The notes under the pieces are model-generated. The model was not told the origin of the DNA, ran no database searches, and worked only from the letters and a program-made list of their open reading frames with translations. 34,571 nt of DNA from Azospirillaceae bacterium (lineage in GTDB: Bacteria > Pseudomonadota > Alphaproteobacteria > Azospirillales > Azospirillaceae), in assembly GCA_028281465.1 (NCBI GenBank), contig JANQJV010000103.1, forward strand, positions 1 through 34,571. Direction: 5' to 3'. The stretch's first letter is position 1. The number at the start of each line of letters is the position of its first letter. This document shows positions 7,788 to 16,684 of this stretch, piece after piece. The position numbers and the translations under genes are program-made.

Positions 7788-8849
7788 TCATCGGTGAGGT
7801 CCGGGACCACCCAGTTGGGGCATGACCGACTCGCCCGCGCCGGTAACCGGTTCGGCATGGCCATGGTTCCGGTCGTGTCCGGCATGGGGATCGCCTGGCC
7901 ATCCAGCACCGGTACTGCCTTGACCGTTGCCGCTGAACGCCTCTTTGGCAAGCTCGGCAATACCGCCCAAGGCACCAATCACGTTACTCGCTTCCAGAGG
8001 CATCATCAGCACTTTGTGATTCGGCGCCGCAGCCATGGACGTGAGGGCGTGGACATATTGTTGGGCAACGAAATAGTTGACGGCACTGATGTTGCCAGAG
8101 CTGATCGCCTCCGACATCAAGCGGGTTGCCTCCGATTCCGCAGCCGCTTCACGCTCCCGTGCTTCGGCATCGCGGTAAGCCGCTTCACGCCGCCCCTCGG
8201 CCTGGAGGATGGCCGCTTGCTTCTCGCCTTCAGCGCGCAGAATGGCCGCCTGGCGCTGACCTTCCGCCTCCAGAATGGCGGCACGCCGATCGCGTTCGGC
8301 TTTCATCTGCCGGGCCATAGAATCGACCAGGTCACGCGGTGGCTGGATGTCGCGGATTTCGATGCGGGTGACTTTGATTCCCCACGGGCTGGTGGCGTCG
8401 TCCACCACGTGCAAAAGCTGCGCATTGATCTTGTCACGTTGCGACAGCAGTTCGTCCAAGTCCATCGATCCCATGACCGTACGGATGTTGGTCATGGTCA
8501 GATTGAGGATGGCGAGCTGCATGTTGTTCACCTCATACGAGGCCTTGGCCGCATCCAGAACCGAAAAGAACACCACGCCATCGACCGTGACCATGGCGTT
8601 GTCCTTGGTGATGACCTCCTGCGACGGCACATCCAGGACCGTCTCCATCATGCTGATGCGTGTCCCGATCTTGTCGATCAACGGGACGATAAGGTGCAGA
8701 CCAGGCGACAAGGTACGCGTATACCGGCCGAACCGTTCGACGGTGTACTCTTTGCCCTGCGGGACCGTGACCACGCCGAGCCAGACCAATATCAATGCGA
8801 ACGCGAACAGTGCGAGCGCGAATAACGTGAAACCAGTGAATTCCGTCAT
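7788..8849 (-). CDS. qmcA: SPFH/band 7 (stomatin-like, QmcA-type) membrane protein
   Basis: A 353-residue slipin/QmcA-type protein. One N-terminal membrane helix (about 5-27) is followed by the band 7 domain, with VPQGKEYTVERFGRYTRTL, DVPSQEVITKDNA and DIQPPRDLVDSM. An Ala/Glu-rich coiled coil (about 195-260) contains repeated AAILxAEG units. The tail is Gly/His-rich. These proteins form ring-like oligomers in membrane microdomains and are often linked to FtsH proteolysis or membrane-stress handling. The ATG at 8849 is preceded by AAGGGG at 8 nt. A longer frame from 8903 would lack the normal helix-first start. The NfeD partner gene follows after 7 nt. Confidence 0.95.
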   Translation of the reverse strand: MTEFTGFTLFALALFAFALILVWLGVVTVPQGKEYTVERFGRYTRTLSPGLHLIVPLIDKIGTRISMMETVLDVPSQEVITKDNAMVTVDGVVFFSVLDAAKASYEVNNMQLAILNLTMTNIRTVMGSMDLDELLSQRDKINAQLLHVVDDATSPWGIKVTRIEIRDIQPPRDLVDSMARQMKAERDRRAAILEAEGQRQAAILRAEGEKQAAILQAEGRREAAYRDAEAREREAAAESEATRLMSEAISSGNISAVNYFVAQQYVHALTSMAAAPNHKVLMMPLEASNVIGALGGIAELAKEAFSGNGQGSTGAGWPGDPHAGHDRNHGHAEPVTGAGESVMPQLGGPGPHR

Positions 8850-9039
8850 AGTTTCGCCCCTTGGTGACACCTTCCCGGCATGCCGGGTCCCGGTTCGGCG
8901 CACGCACTATGCACCACAGTCCAGCGAAAAAAAAGCCCGTGCGCGGCGCGTGGAGCGTGCGCACGCCCGGCGTGTGCCGCCACCGGCCGGTACGGCTACA
9001 GGGCAGGCCGTATGTCCGGTGACCCCGCCGAGTCGATGG

Positions 9040-9900
9040 TCAGCCGGCCGCCCGACGCAGGCTTCCCGAGCCAGCACCGCTGGCGGAGCCCCCCACCATG
9101 ACATAAAGGCCACGCTGACCCTCGAGTGGCTTGAACCGTTCCGTGATGCCGAGCACCGTCTCAGCACCACCAAGGTAAAGGAAGCCATCTGGCGCCATGA
9201 CCCGGGCGATCTGACTTAGCACCCGACCTTTCGTCGGCTGGTCGAAATAGATCAGCACATTGCGACAAAACACGACATCGAAGGTGCCCAGCGACCCTAG
9301 CTCACCCAAAAGATTATGCTCTTTGAATGTCACCATTTCGCGCAGTTGCGGGCTGATCTGCCACTTGTCGCCGACCTGCCGGAAATGCTTGACCAGCATG
9401 GTGATGGGCAACCCACGCTGGACCTCGAACTGCGTGTAAATGCCATTGCGGGCCCGCTCCACCATCTCGCCCGACAGGTCGGTACCGATGATGTCGATCT
9501 TCCAACCGCGCAGTTTGGTGGCCTCGTCGGACAAGACCATGGCCACGGTGTAGGGTTCCTGACCGCTCGAACAGGCAGCCGACCAGATGCGCAACTGGCG
9601 GCGCGAAGAGCGTACCTCGAGCACCCTCGGCAAAACAACATTTCTAAACAAATCGAATGGCTTCTGGTCACGAAAGAATGACGACTCATTCGTCGTCATG
9701 GCTTCGGTGATTTCGCGCAACAGCGCTTCATCCTTCTGCCCACGCACGCTGGAAGCGAGTTCGTCCAGGCTCCTCATGCTGCGCTTGCGCGCCACCGGCA
9801 TGAGGCGTGATTCAAGCAGGTAGGCCTTATCTTTGGTCAGCACCAGGCCGGACCGCTGCTTCAACAGGGTGCAGAACATGTCGAAATCTTCGACTCTCAT
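9040..9900 (-). CDS. cheR: Chemotaxis protein methyltransferase CheR
   Basis: Uses S-adenosylmethionine to methylate glutamates of chemoreceptors. The protein has 286 residues. The N-terminal helical CheR_N domain contains TTNESSFFRD. The Rossmann-type catalytic domain has WSAACSSGQEPYT, a GTDLSGEMVERARNG segment and FDVVFCRNVLIYFD. The ATG at 9900 overlaps the CheB stop as ATGA, so the two antagonists are translationally coupled. It is the last gene of the che operon. The C-terminus ends in a short Gly/Ser/Ala-rich tail. The next 190 bp down to the SPFH gene start show no gene. Confidence 0.97.
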   Translation of the reverse strand: MRVEDFDMFCTLLKQRSGLVLTKDKAYLLESRLMPVARKRSMRSLDELASSVRGQKDEALLREITEAMTTNESSFFRDQKPFDLFRNVVLPRVLEVRSSRRQLRIWSAACSSGQEPYTVAMVLSDEATKLRGWKIDIIGTDLSGEMVERARNGIYTQFEVQRGLPITMLVKHFRQVGDKWQISPQLREMVTFKEHNLLGELGSLGTFDVVFCRNVLIYFDQPTKGRVLSQIARVMAPDGFLYLGGAETVLGITERFKPLEGQRGLYVMVGGSASGAGSGSLRRAAG

Positions 9901-11069
9901 GCCGCAGTCCTCAACGCAAACTTGCGGATATAGGGGCCGATCTCGCGTATGGGCAGGACCGCGCTGCACAGACCCGCCGTCGCCACGGCCCCGGGCATGC
10001 CCCAAACCACACTCGTGGCCTCGTCCTGGCCCACCACCATGCCACCGGCGTTGACCACCTCGCGACAGCCGCGCAGTCCATCCTGCCCCATTCCGGTGAG
10101 AATCACGGCCAAAACCCTGCCGCCGAAGGCCCGAACGATACTCCGCAGCATCGGATCAGCCGCCGGTCGACAGAAATTCTCTGGCGGGTCTTTGGTCAAG
10201 CTGATGCTCGGCCGGTTGCCCCGGGCGTTCACGATCATATGGAAATCCCCCGGCGCCACATAGACGCGCCCGCCAGCCAGCGCTTCGCCATCCTTGCCTT
10301 CCGCAGCCGCCAGGCCGCATTGCCGACTGATGTGTTCGGCCAAGATTGTCGTGAAAGTTGCTGGCATGTGCTGAGTGATGAGTATTGGTGGAGTCGTCGA
10401 TCCGCGCAAATGCGCCAGCACCTCGAACAAGGCTTGCGGCCCACCGGTGGAACTGCCGATGGCGATCACATCCGGCATGAGATTGGCCGGAACTGGCCGG
10501 GTTTTGATGGCGCTAGCCGCCGACTCGGGCCGAGATCGCACCGTTGCGCCGAAGCTCGGACGGGCCGACGGCAGACCACGGATCTCGCCGCGACCACCCG
10601 ACCCGGCACGCCGCGCCGCGGCACCGAGCGCCTTGACCTTGTTGATGAGCTCGCGCCGAAACTCATCGGCGCCACTCAGCTCACGAGTCGATGTCGGCTT
10701 TGGGATATAGTCAGCCGCCCCAGCCTGCAGGGCTCGCAGGCTGACATCGGCATTTTTGCGTGTCAGGGTCGAGGCCATGATGACCTTGACCGAGGGGGCC
10801 ACCGCGAGAAGCTTGGGAATGGCCGTGAGGCCATCCATCACCGGCATTTCGATATCGAGCACAACAACGTCGATGCTTTGACGCTGTAGCGTATTGATGG
10901 CCATCTGACCATCGCCCACCGAAGCCACCACCGAGATGTCCGCGTCGCCCTCCAGCCCGCGTGTCAGCAGGCCGCGGATCACCGCGGAATCATCGACAAC
11001 CATGACCCGATAGGGTTCACTGCCCGCGGCTCGAGCCGATACCCCTCCCTTGCCCGCACGATTTGTCAT
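9897..11069 (-). CDS. cheB: Chemotaxis response regulator / methylesterase CheB
   Basis: Removes methyl groups from chemoreceptors, and in many species deamidates glutamines, when phosphorylated by CheA. The protein has 390 residues. The receiver domain shows VVDDS near residue 25, phospho-acceptor VVVLDIEMPVMDG and the KP of YIPKP. A Ser/Arg-rich linker (about 145-190) leads to the CheB esterase domain. Its catalytic residues sit in GSSTGGP (Ser), QHMP (His) and GMGQDG (Asp). The start at 11069 lies 21 nt after cheY. It is coupled to cheR by a 4-nt overlap. All catalytic residues are present. Confidence 0.97.
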   Translation of the reverse strand: MTNRAGKGGVSARAAGSEPYRVMVVDDSAVIRGLLTRGLEGDADISVVASVGDGQMAINTLQRQSIDVVVLDIEMPVMDGLTAIPKLLAVAPSVKVIMASTLTRKNADVSLRALQAGAADYIPKPTSTRELSGADEFRRELINKVKALGAAARRAGSGGRGEIRGLPSARPSFGATVRSRPESAASAIKTRPVPANLMPDVIAIGSSTGGPQALFEVLAHLRGSTTPPILITQHMPATFTTILAEHISRQCGLAAAEGKDGEALAGGRVYVAPGDFHMIVNARGNRPSISLTKDPPENFCRPAADPMLRSIVRAFGGRVLAVILTGMGQDGLRGCREVVNAGGMVVGQDEATSVVWGMPGAVATAGLCSAVLPIREIGPYIRKFALRTAA

Positions 11070-11090
11070 TATCTAAGCGACCCGGATGCC

Positions 11091-11456
11091 TTAGAGCAGT
11101 CCGACTTGGGCGAATTTGGTCTGGATGATATCGCTGTCGAACGGCTTCATGATGTATTCGTTTGCTCCCGCACTCAGGGCTTCCTGAATGTGCGCAAGGT
11201 CGTTTTCCGTAGTGCAGAATACCACTTTTGGTGACTGGCCGCCGCTCATTTTACGCAGCCGCCGCAGAAACTCGATGCCCGACATGACCGGCATATTCCA
11301 ATCCAACAGGATCGCATCGGGCATCTGTTTGGCACATGCTTCCATGGCCTGTTGGCCATCCTCCGCCTCGGTACAGCTAAAACTGAGCTCCTCTAGGATC
11401 TTTCGGGCCACCTTCCGAACGACCCGACTGTCGTCGACCACGAGACAGGATTTCAT
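11091..11456 (-). CDS. cheY: Single-domain response regulator CheY
   Basis: A 121-residue receiver that carries the phosphate from CheA to the flagellar motor switch. Visible motifs: VVDDSRVVRK with the acidic pair, the phospho-acceptor in LLDWNMPVM, the switch Thr in CTTEND, and the invariant Lys in IMKPF. The start MKSCLVVDDS is typical of alphaproteobacterial CheY. It sits between cheW (48 nt upstream) and cheB (21 nt downstream) on the same strand. No separate output domain. Confidence 0.96.
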   Translation of the reverse strand: MKSCLVVDDSRVVRKVARKILEELSFSCTEAEDGQQAMEACAKQMPDAILLDWNMPVMSGIEFLRRLRKMSGGQSPKVVFCTTENDLAHIQEALSAGANEYIMKPFDSDIIQTKFAQVGLL

Positions 11457-11504
11457 CGCTCAACCCTCATGAGCCGTACCGGTGCGATGGATGACCTGAC
11501 ACCG

Positions 11505-11999
11505 TCACGCCGGCTCCAAACTGGCGAAGTTGAGGAGCCGCGGTACGTCCAGGACCACCAACAGCTGATTGTTCAGCCTGTATATACCGAGAGATACCTC
11601 ACGCCAACGCGGATCGAGGGTGGCCGGACTGCGTTCGAAGTCCTGATTCGAAAGACTGAGCACCTCGCCAACCATATCGACCATGAGACTGTAAAGCTCA
11701 CCCTGGTGATCCACAACGATGCTCATGCCCGGCTTATCCTTCGGCCGCGGCGGCAGATTGAGCCTGAGCCGAACGTCGATGGCCGTGACGATGCGACCAC
11801 GCAGATTGAGCGAGCCTGCCACCTCCGGCGGTGCCAACGGGATGCGCGTGATCCGCTGCTGGCCCAGAACATCCTGCACTTGCAGCACCGGGATGCCGAA
11901 AACCTGCTCGGCAATGGTCATGGTCACGTAATCGTGGCTGCCTTCGCCCTGGAACTGGTCGTCCTCGCTGCGGCGCACAGGCATCTTCCCGTTCATCAT
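11505..11999 (-). CDS. cheW: Chemotaxis coupling protein CheW
   Basis: A 164-residue adaptor that links CheA to chemoreceptors. After a polar N-terminus (about 20 residues) the CheW fold starts at DYVTMTIAEQVFGIPV. It keeps the hallmark stretches QRITRIPLAPPEVAGSLNLRG (split across the conserved loop) and IVTAIDVRLRL. The start overlaps the cheA stop (ATG at 11999 sharing ATGA), so it is coupled to cheA. A second ATG follows directly at 11996. The sequence looks intact. Confidence 0.96.
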   Translation of the reverse strand: MMNGKMPVRRSEDDQFQGEGSHDYVTMTIAEQVFGIPVLQVQDVLGQQRITRIPLAPPEVAGSLNLRGRIVTAIDVRLRLNLPPRPKDKPGMSIVVDHQGELYSLMVDMVGEVLSLSNQDFERSPATLDPRWREVSLGIYRLNNQLLVVLDVPRLLNFASLEPA

Positions 12000-14719
12000 G
12001 CCACCTTCTGTTCCGACAAGGTTTGCGACAGCGTGTACAACAAGGCGTCACGGTCGAATTTGGCGACGTAGTCATTGAAACCAGCCTGCCGACCCCGGTC
12101 CAGGTCACGCGTGGTGGCGTAACTCGATAGGGCAATCAGCGGCGTATCCTGCCAGCGGGTACCCCGGCGGATGGTTTGCGCGAATTCCAATCCGCTCATC
12201 CCCGGCATCTCGATATCGCTGACGATGACGTCGAACTGTTCGCCCTGCTCGCACAGGTTGAGGGCTTCCGAGGCGCTGTCCACCGTCAGCACGTCGTAAC
12301 CGGCAACGCTGAGCAAAGGGGTAAGCAGATTGCGGAAGAACGGGCTGTCGTCGACCAGCAAGACCCGCTTGGCCCGCTCCTCTTCATAGGCCTCACGGTT
12401 GGAAGAGCCGAACCAATCCCGATACGCTTGGGTCAGATAGAAGCCGGCGTCGATCACGTCGGTCGCCCGGCCAGCGATGATGGCGCTCCCCATCAGCCCC
12501 TGGCGCTCGGTCTTGAGCTGAACATTCAAGCGTTCCTCGACGATGTCGACGATCTCGTCGACCACCAAGCCCATGGACCGGTCTCCGTCGGTAAACACCA
12601 GAACCGGCTTGCGCCCTTCACTCTCGATATCGAAGCCGGTATCAATCGGCACCAGCGGCATCAGGCTGCCACGATATTGCACCACAGGCATGCCGTTGGA
12701 CAGCTCCAGGGAGGTCATGTCGACGTCTTCCAGCCGAGCGACCAAGGACAGCGGCACCGCCTTGGGCGCACCGCCGCCGGCCTTGAACAACAACAGCGCC
12801 ATGCTGTCTTCGTGGCGCATCGTCTGCACCGTCTTGGTTTCACTGCGCATGGCGTCAGCCATGCTGATTTCGCCGCTGGCCGAAGCGATACCGTTCGGAT
12901 CCAGGATCATGATCACGCTGCCATCGCCGAGAATGGTGTTACCTGAGAACATCTCGATATGGCGCAGGATCGGCGCCACCGGCTTGACCACGATTTCCTC
13001 GGTGTCGAACACCTTGTCGACCATGATGCCGAAGGTATAGGTGCCAACCTGGGCAACGACGATGAAGGTTTCGTCGTTGGTGTCTTCCTCGCGCTCGTCG
13101 TCGAGCCGCAACAGGTATTTCAACGACACCAGCGGCAGCAAGCGGTCGCGCAGACGCAAGACCGGGGTGCCTTTGAGGCGCTCGATTGTGTGTTCGCTGT
13201 CGGCTGCCGCACGCACCAATTCCAACACGCTGATCTGGGGAATGGCGAAGCGCTCACCGGCGCATTCCACAATCAACGCCGAGACAATGGCCAAAGTCAG
13301 AGGGATCTTGATGATAAAGGTGGTTCCACGACCTTGCACCGACTTCATCTCAATGGTGCCACCGATCTTCTCGATGTTGGTCTTCACCACATCCATGCCG
13401 ACGCCGCGCCCAGACACACTGGTCACGTTCGCCGCGGTCGAGAAACCCGGCTTCATGATGAACTGCTGGACCTGCTGTTCGGTCATGCCAGACAGTTCGA
13501 TCTCGGACGCCAGGCCGTTCTCGATTGCCTTCTTCTTGATCTTTTCGATGCTTAGCCCTTTACCGTCATCGGAAATCTCGATGATGATGTGGCCGCCTTC
13601 GTGGAACGCGTTGAGCGTGATCCGCCCGGTCTCGGGCTTGCCCGCGGCCAAGCGCTCGGATGGCGACTCAAGGCCGTGATCGGCCGAGTTGCGCACCATA
13701 TGCGTGAGCGGATCCTTGATCAGCTCCAGGACCTGGCGATCCAACTCAGTATCGGCCCCGAGCATCTGCAGATCGATCTTCCGCCCGAGTTCGTGCGCAA
13801 GGTCGCGCACCAGACGTGGCAGCTTGGCCCAGGCATTGCCGATCGGCTGCATACGCGTCTTCATGACGCCTTCCTGCAGCTCCGAGGTGACGTGGTTGAG
13901 CCGCTGCAACGGTGCGGCGAACTCGCTTTCCTTCTGCGTGCGCAAAATTTGCAGCAATTGATTACGGGTCAGCACCAGCTCGCTGACCATGGTCATCAGA
14001 TTTTCCAGAAGATCGACGTTGACACGGATGGTCTGGGCCGCAACAGCGGATTCCTTGGCTGGTGCTTCGCGATCTTCGCCGGCCGTACCATCCGCGCGCG
14101 AGGCACGCTCGGCAACCGCTGGCAGACCCGTCCCGTCCTTGCGTTCGGCCACCGCCGGCTGCGCTGCCGGTGCGGCGGGTGCGGCCGGCGCGGGCGCGGC
14201 AACCGGCGCGGGCGGTAGCGACGGCTCGGGAAGGGGGGCGGGGGCTGGTTCAGAAGCGACGGCGGGTTCGGGCACAACCGGCGGTTCCGGCGCAGCCGCC
14301 ACCGGTTCGGAGGGCAGCTCGGCATCGTCGGAGTGCAGACCATGGCCCTCCGCCATAGCCTCCAGCCGCTCGATCAGCTCGCTGTCGTCCCCCGGCGGCT
14401 CCGCCTCTGTGGCCTCCAGCACCGCCAACAAGCCCTTGATGGTGTCAAGCGACTCCAAGATGATCGACACCGCATTGGGTGTGACCGGCAACTCGCCGTC
14501 GCGGAACCTGCCGAGCACGTTTTCCCCGGCATGGGCCAGCTTCTCCAGCCGTGGCAGACCGAGAAAGCCACAGGTCCCCTTCACCGTGTGCACGAGCCGG
14601 AAGATGTTGCTGAGCAACTCCGGATCGTTCGGATTGCGTTCGAGCCGCACCAACTCGACATCGAGCACGGAGAGGTTTTCTGTGGTTTCGGTCAAAAATT
14701 CACTGAGCAGATCATCCAT
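11996..14719 (-). CDS. cheA: Hybrid chemotaxis histidine kinase CheA with two CheW-like domains and a receiver
   Basis: A 907-residue chemotaxis kinase. Order of domains: Hpt P1 with phospho-acceptor H44 (RLVHTVKGTCGFLG); a long Pro/Ala-rich linker (about 134-205) where a CheY-binding P2 domain would normally sit; P3 dimerisation (about 228-300); P4 ATPase with the N-box stretch THMVRNSADHGLES, the G1 stretch ISDDGKGLS and the G2 stretch SGRGVGMDVV. Then come a CheW-like P5 (about 475-610), a second CheW-like domain (about 640-765) and a C-terminal receiver (about 785-905; phospho-acceptor in IVSDIEMPG). The start at 14719 opens MDDLLSEFLTETTENL. It overlaps cheW by 4 nt. The receiver suggests internal phosphate competition, an inference from hybrid kinases. 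Confidence 0.96.
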   Translation of the reverse strand: MDDLLSEFLTETTENLSVLDVELVRLERNPNDPELLSNIFRLVHTVKGTCGFLGLPRLEKLAHAGENVLGRFRDGELPVTPNAVSIILESLDTIKGLLAVLEATEAEPPGDDSELIERLEAMAEGHGLHSDDAELPSEPVAAAPEPPVVPEPAVASEPAPAPLPEPSLPPAPVAAPAPAAPAAPAAQPAVAERKDGTGLPAVAERASRADGTAGEDREAPAKESAVAAQTIRVNVDLLENLMTMVSELVLTRNQLLQILRTQKESEFAAPLQRLNHVTSELQEGVMKTRMQPIGNAWAKLPRLVRDLAHELGRKIDLQMLGADTELDRQVLELIKDPLTHMVRNSADHGLESPSERLAAGKPETGRITLNAFHEGGHIIIEISDDGKGLSIEKIKKKAIENGLASEIELSGMTEQQVQQFIMKPGFSTAANVTSVSGRGVGMDVVKTNIEKIGGTIEMKSVQGRGTTFIIKIPLTLAIVSALIVECAGERFAIPQISVLELVRAAADSEHTIERLKGTPVLRLRDRLLPLVSLKYLLRLDDEREEDTNDETFIVVAQVGTYTFGIMVDKVFDTEEIVVKPVAPILRHIEMFSGNTILGDGSVIMILDPNGIASASGEISMADAMRSETKTVQTMRHEDSMALLLFKAGGGAPKAVPLSLVARLEDVDMTSLELSNGMPVVQYRGSLMPLVPIDTGFDIESEGRKPVLVFTDGDRSMGLVVDEIVDIVEERLNVQLKTERQGLMGSAIIAGRATDVIDAGFYLTQAYRDWFGSSNREAYEEERAKRVLLVDDSPFFRNLLTPLLSVAGYDVLTVDSASEALNLCEQGEQFDVIVSDIEMPGMSGLEFAQTIRRGTRWQDTPLIALSSYATTRDLDRGRQAGFNDYVAKFDRDALLYTLSQTLSEQKVA

Positions 14720-14739
14720 AGTGCGGTTTCCACACGGTC

Positions 14740-14955
14740 GTTAACGATTCATCGGGACGTAGCGCGCTGCAACCATCGGTGCTATTCGCATGCCGGGCGG
14801 CGGCCCATGCGCTCAAGACCACCGGCATGCCCACAATCCCGCCCGCCGGGCCTATCCGGCCCTATCTGCGATCCAGTCGGGAGATCGAAAGTTCACCACG
14901 CTCGCCGATATAGGTTACGGACATAGTGTTTGGCAACTATGTAAACATGGTTAAC
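14740..14955. promoter_or_regulatory. Upstream region of cheA with two GTTAAC motifs (possible CtrA half-sites)
   Basis: The 269-bp gap between chpT and cheA contains GTTAAC at 14740-14745 and again at 14950-14955. Read on the minus strand, the second is followed by CAT, giving TTAACCAT, which resembles the alphaproteobacterial CtrA half-site. The surrounding 14925-14960 is AT-rich for this genome. No clear sigma-70 promoter is seen. CtrA binding is speculative; it is suggested by the adjacent ChpT gene, since ChpT feeds phosphate to CtrA in known systems. Confidence 0.3.
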
Positions 14956-14988
14956 TACGCCTGTCCGTTTCGTCTCCCAAGTGTTTCG

Positions 14989-15618
14989 TTACCAGCTCAG
15001 AAGCAACTGCAACGATGGCGGTTCCGACCGCTTGGCGACGAGCGACAGGCCAAAGTGCCGAGCAAACAGGCCAGTCACATAAGGATGCACGGTCTGGGGC
15101 GATATGTCCTCGACCACGTTGTGCCCGCTCAACGCCGCCGCCGCTTCCGCCGCCCATACTACCACCGGACCGGTGGCGGTAATCGTCACCGCCGCAGACA
15201 CCGGCCGCGCTTCACCAGAAACGATCACCGTGCCGCCCCGTGCCAAGGTGTCGGCCGCAAGGACCAAAGCGTTCAAGAGCACCTTGGCGCCGCCACGGCG
15301 CTGCGCCAACGCGGTCTCATTGTCGATGCCGGCCCAATCCAGCCGCACTCGACCGTCGGCGAGCCAGTCGCGCGCAGCGGTTCGGAAATCGCGCAATTGG
15401 TGGCTCATCTCACCGGCAAAGCCATAAGCTAGACGAAACAGACGCAGGCGACGCGTCGCTTGGTCGGCATTCTCGCCGACCAAGCGCACAGCTTCTTCGT
15501 CAGAATGCCCTAAATCCTCAATGAGCTCAATGCCGTTGCGCATGGCGCCGATCGGCCCGGACAGATCATGACAAATCCGCGAGCACATCATCTCGGCAAT
15601 TCTGATGTCTATCTGCAT
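14989..15618 (-). CDS. chpT: Histidine phosphotransferase ChpT
   Basis: A 209-residue ChpT-type protein. In alphaproteobacteria it relays phosphate from the hybrid kinase CckA to CtrA and CpdR. The dimerisation helix carries the phospho-accepting H17 in CSRICHDLSGPIGAM, followed by NGIELIEDLG. The C-terminal domain resembles a degenerate kinase ATPase domain without nucleotide-binding motifs. The ATG at 15618 follows GGAGAGCGCC at good spacing. An upstream in-frame start would add ten residues. It lies upstream of cheA on the same strand, 269 bp apart, so it may have its own transcript. Confidence 0.92.
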   Translation of the reverse strand: MQIDIRIAEMMCSRICHDLSGPIGAMRNGIELIEDLGHSDEEAVRLVGENADQATRRLRLFRLAYGFAGEMSHQLRDFRTAARDWLADGRVRLDWAGIDNETALAQRRGGAKVLLNALVLAADTLARGGTVIVSGEARPVSAAVTITATGPVVVWAAEAAAALSGHNVVEDISPQTVHPYVTGLFARHFGLSLVAKRSEPPSLQLLLSW

Positions 15619-15756
15619 GGCGCTCTCCGGGCCTCCGCGCGCCAACAAATAAATCGTTTCACGACACGCAGACTGAACCGAGTTATTCTGTGGTAGTCCT
15701 CCCGATCACGACTTGGCAAGAGACAAAAAACCACCACGGAGACCGAAGGCAGCCGA

Positions 15757-16623
15757 CTATAGACCGAACCGGCTCCAGTACACACGTTCCTCGGCGGTCG
15801 CAAAGGTCGCCGTGACTGCGGCCTGTCCGAGCGCAGCCGCCTCTTCGATGCCCGGCCGCGTCGGCCACAAGCTACGCGGACGCACCACCGGTCGCAGACG
15901 CAGCCGGGCCCCGAAGCGCCCGCGCAGGTGCGTGTAAAGGTCGTCGAGGCCATCGACCAACCCCAACGACTGAGCCTGCCGTCCGGTCCAAAACTCACCA
16001 GAAAATAGGATTTCATCCGAAGCTGCCAAGCGATCGCCGCGGCGGGTGCGCACAAGTCGTTTGAACTCCTCATGGATGTCATCCTGGACGGCACGCAGCT
16101 TGGCGACATCCTCGTCGTCCTGCTCCTGGAAAGGATCGAGAATCACCTTGCGACGGCCGGCGGTATGCACACGCCGTTCGATTCCGTAACGGCGAATCAG
16201 GTCCTGGAAGCCGAAACCAGCCGAAACGACCCCAATCGAGCCGACGATGGAACTGGGCAATGCGAAGATTTCGTCGGCGGCACAGGCCAGCCAATAGCCA
16301 CCAGACGCTGCCACGTCTTCGATAAAGGCGATCACCGGGGTTTCGGTTTCTTCGGCAAGGGCCCGGATACGCCGTCCGATCAACGCGGATTGAACCGGCG
16401 AGCCACCGGGTGAATTGACCGCTAACGCCACCGCCACTTGGCCGCGCGGTGCGAAAGCCCGCTCGATCTGGGGTGCCAGCGATGCCAGCGACAGAGCCGA
16501 GCGAAGCACGCCGCCGGCGGCGATGACCCCACTCAGCCGCAATACCGACACCAAGGGTGCGGATCGCAGCAAACCGAAGCTGAGACGTTCGCGCAGCGAT
16601 CGGGTCTTGGGCACGGTGCACAT
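15757..16623 (-). CDS. sppA: S49-family (SppA-type) signal peptide peptidase
   Basis: A 288-residue short SppA-like serine protease, which in this family cleaves remnant signal peptides. The core has VSVLRLSGVIAAGG, NSPGGSP, the catalytic Ser in PSSIVGSIGVVS and the catalytic Lys in AGRRKVILDPF. EEFKRLVRTRRGD and FWTGRQAQSLGLVDGL are also family hallmarks. No clear signal anchor is seen at the N-terminus, unlike E. coli SppA. The ATG at 16623 is the best placed start; AAAGG sits almost directly next to it, and a GTG at 16614 is an alternative. It lies 61 nt after the methyltransferase gene, probably in one operon. Confidence 0.93.
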   Translation of the reverse strand: MCTVPKTRSLRERLSFGLLRSAPLVSVLRLSGVIAAGGVLRSALSLASLAPQIERAFAPRGQVAVALAVNSPGGSPVQSALIGRRIRALAEETETPVIAFIEDVAASGGYWLACAADEIFALPSSIVGSIGVVSAGFGFQDLIRRYGIERRVHTAGRRKVILDPFQEQDDEDVAKLRAVQDDIHEEFKRLVRTRRGDRLAASDEILFSGEFWTGRQAQSLGLVDGLDDLYTHLRGRFGARLRLRPVVRPRSLWPTRPGIEEAAALGQAAVTATFATAEERVYWSRFGL

Positions 16624-16684
16624 ACCTTTCGCATTTCGAGTCAGGTTTCGGACTTTCTTCCGGCGATCCACCGCAATGGCCGTT

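Noticed and set aside
12959..14744. Several plus-strand frames of 165-251 codons opposite cheA
   Set aside because: Low-complexity and without motifs, fully explained by the GC-rich coding strand of cheA.
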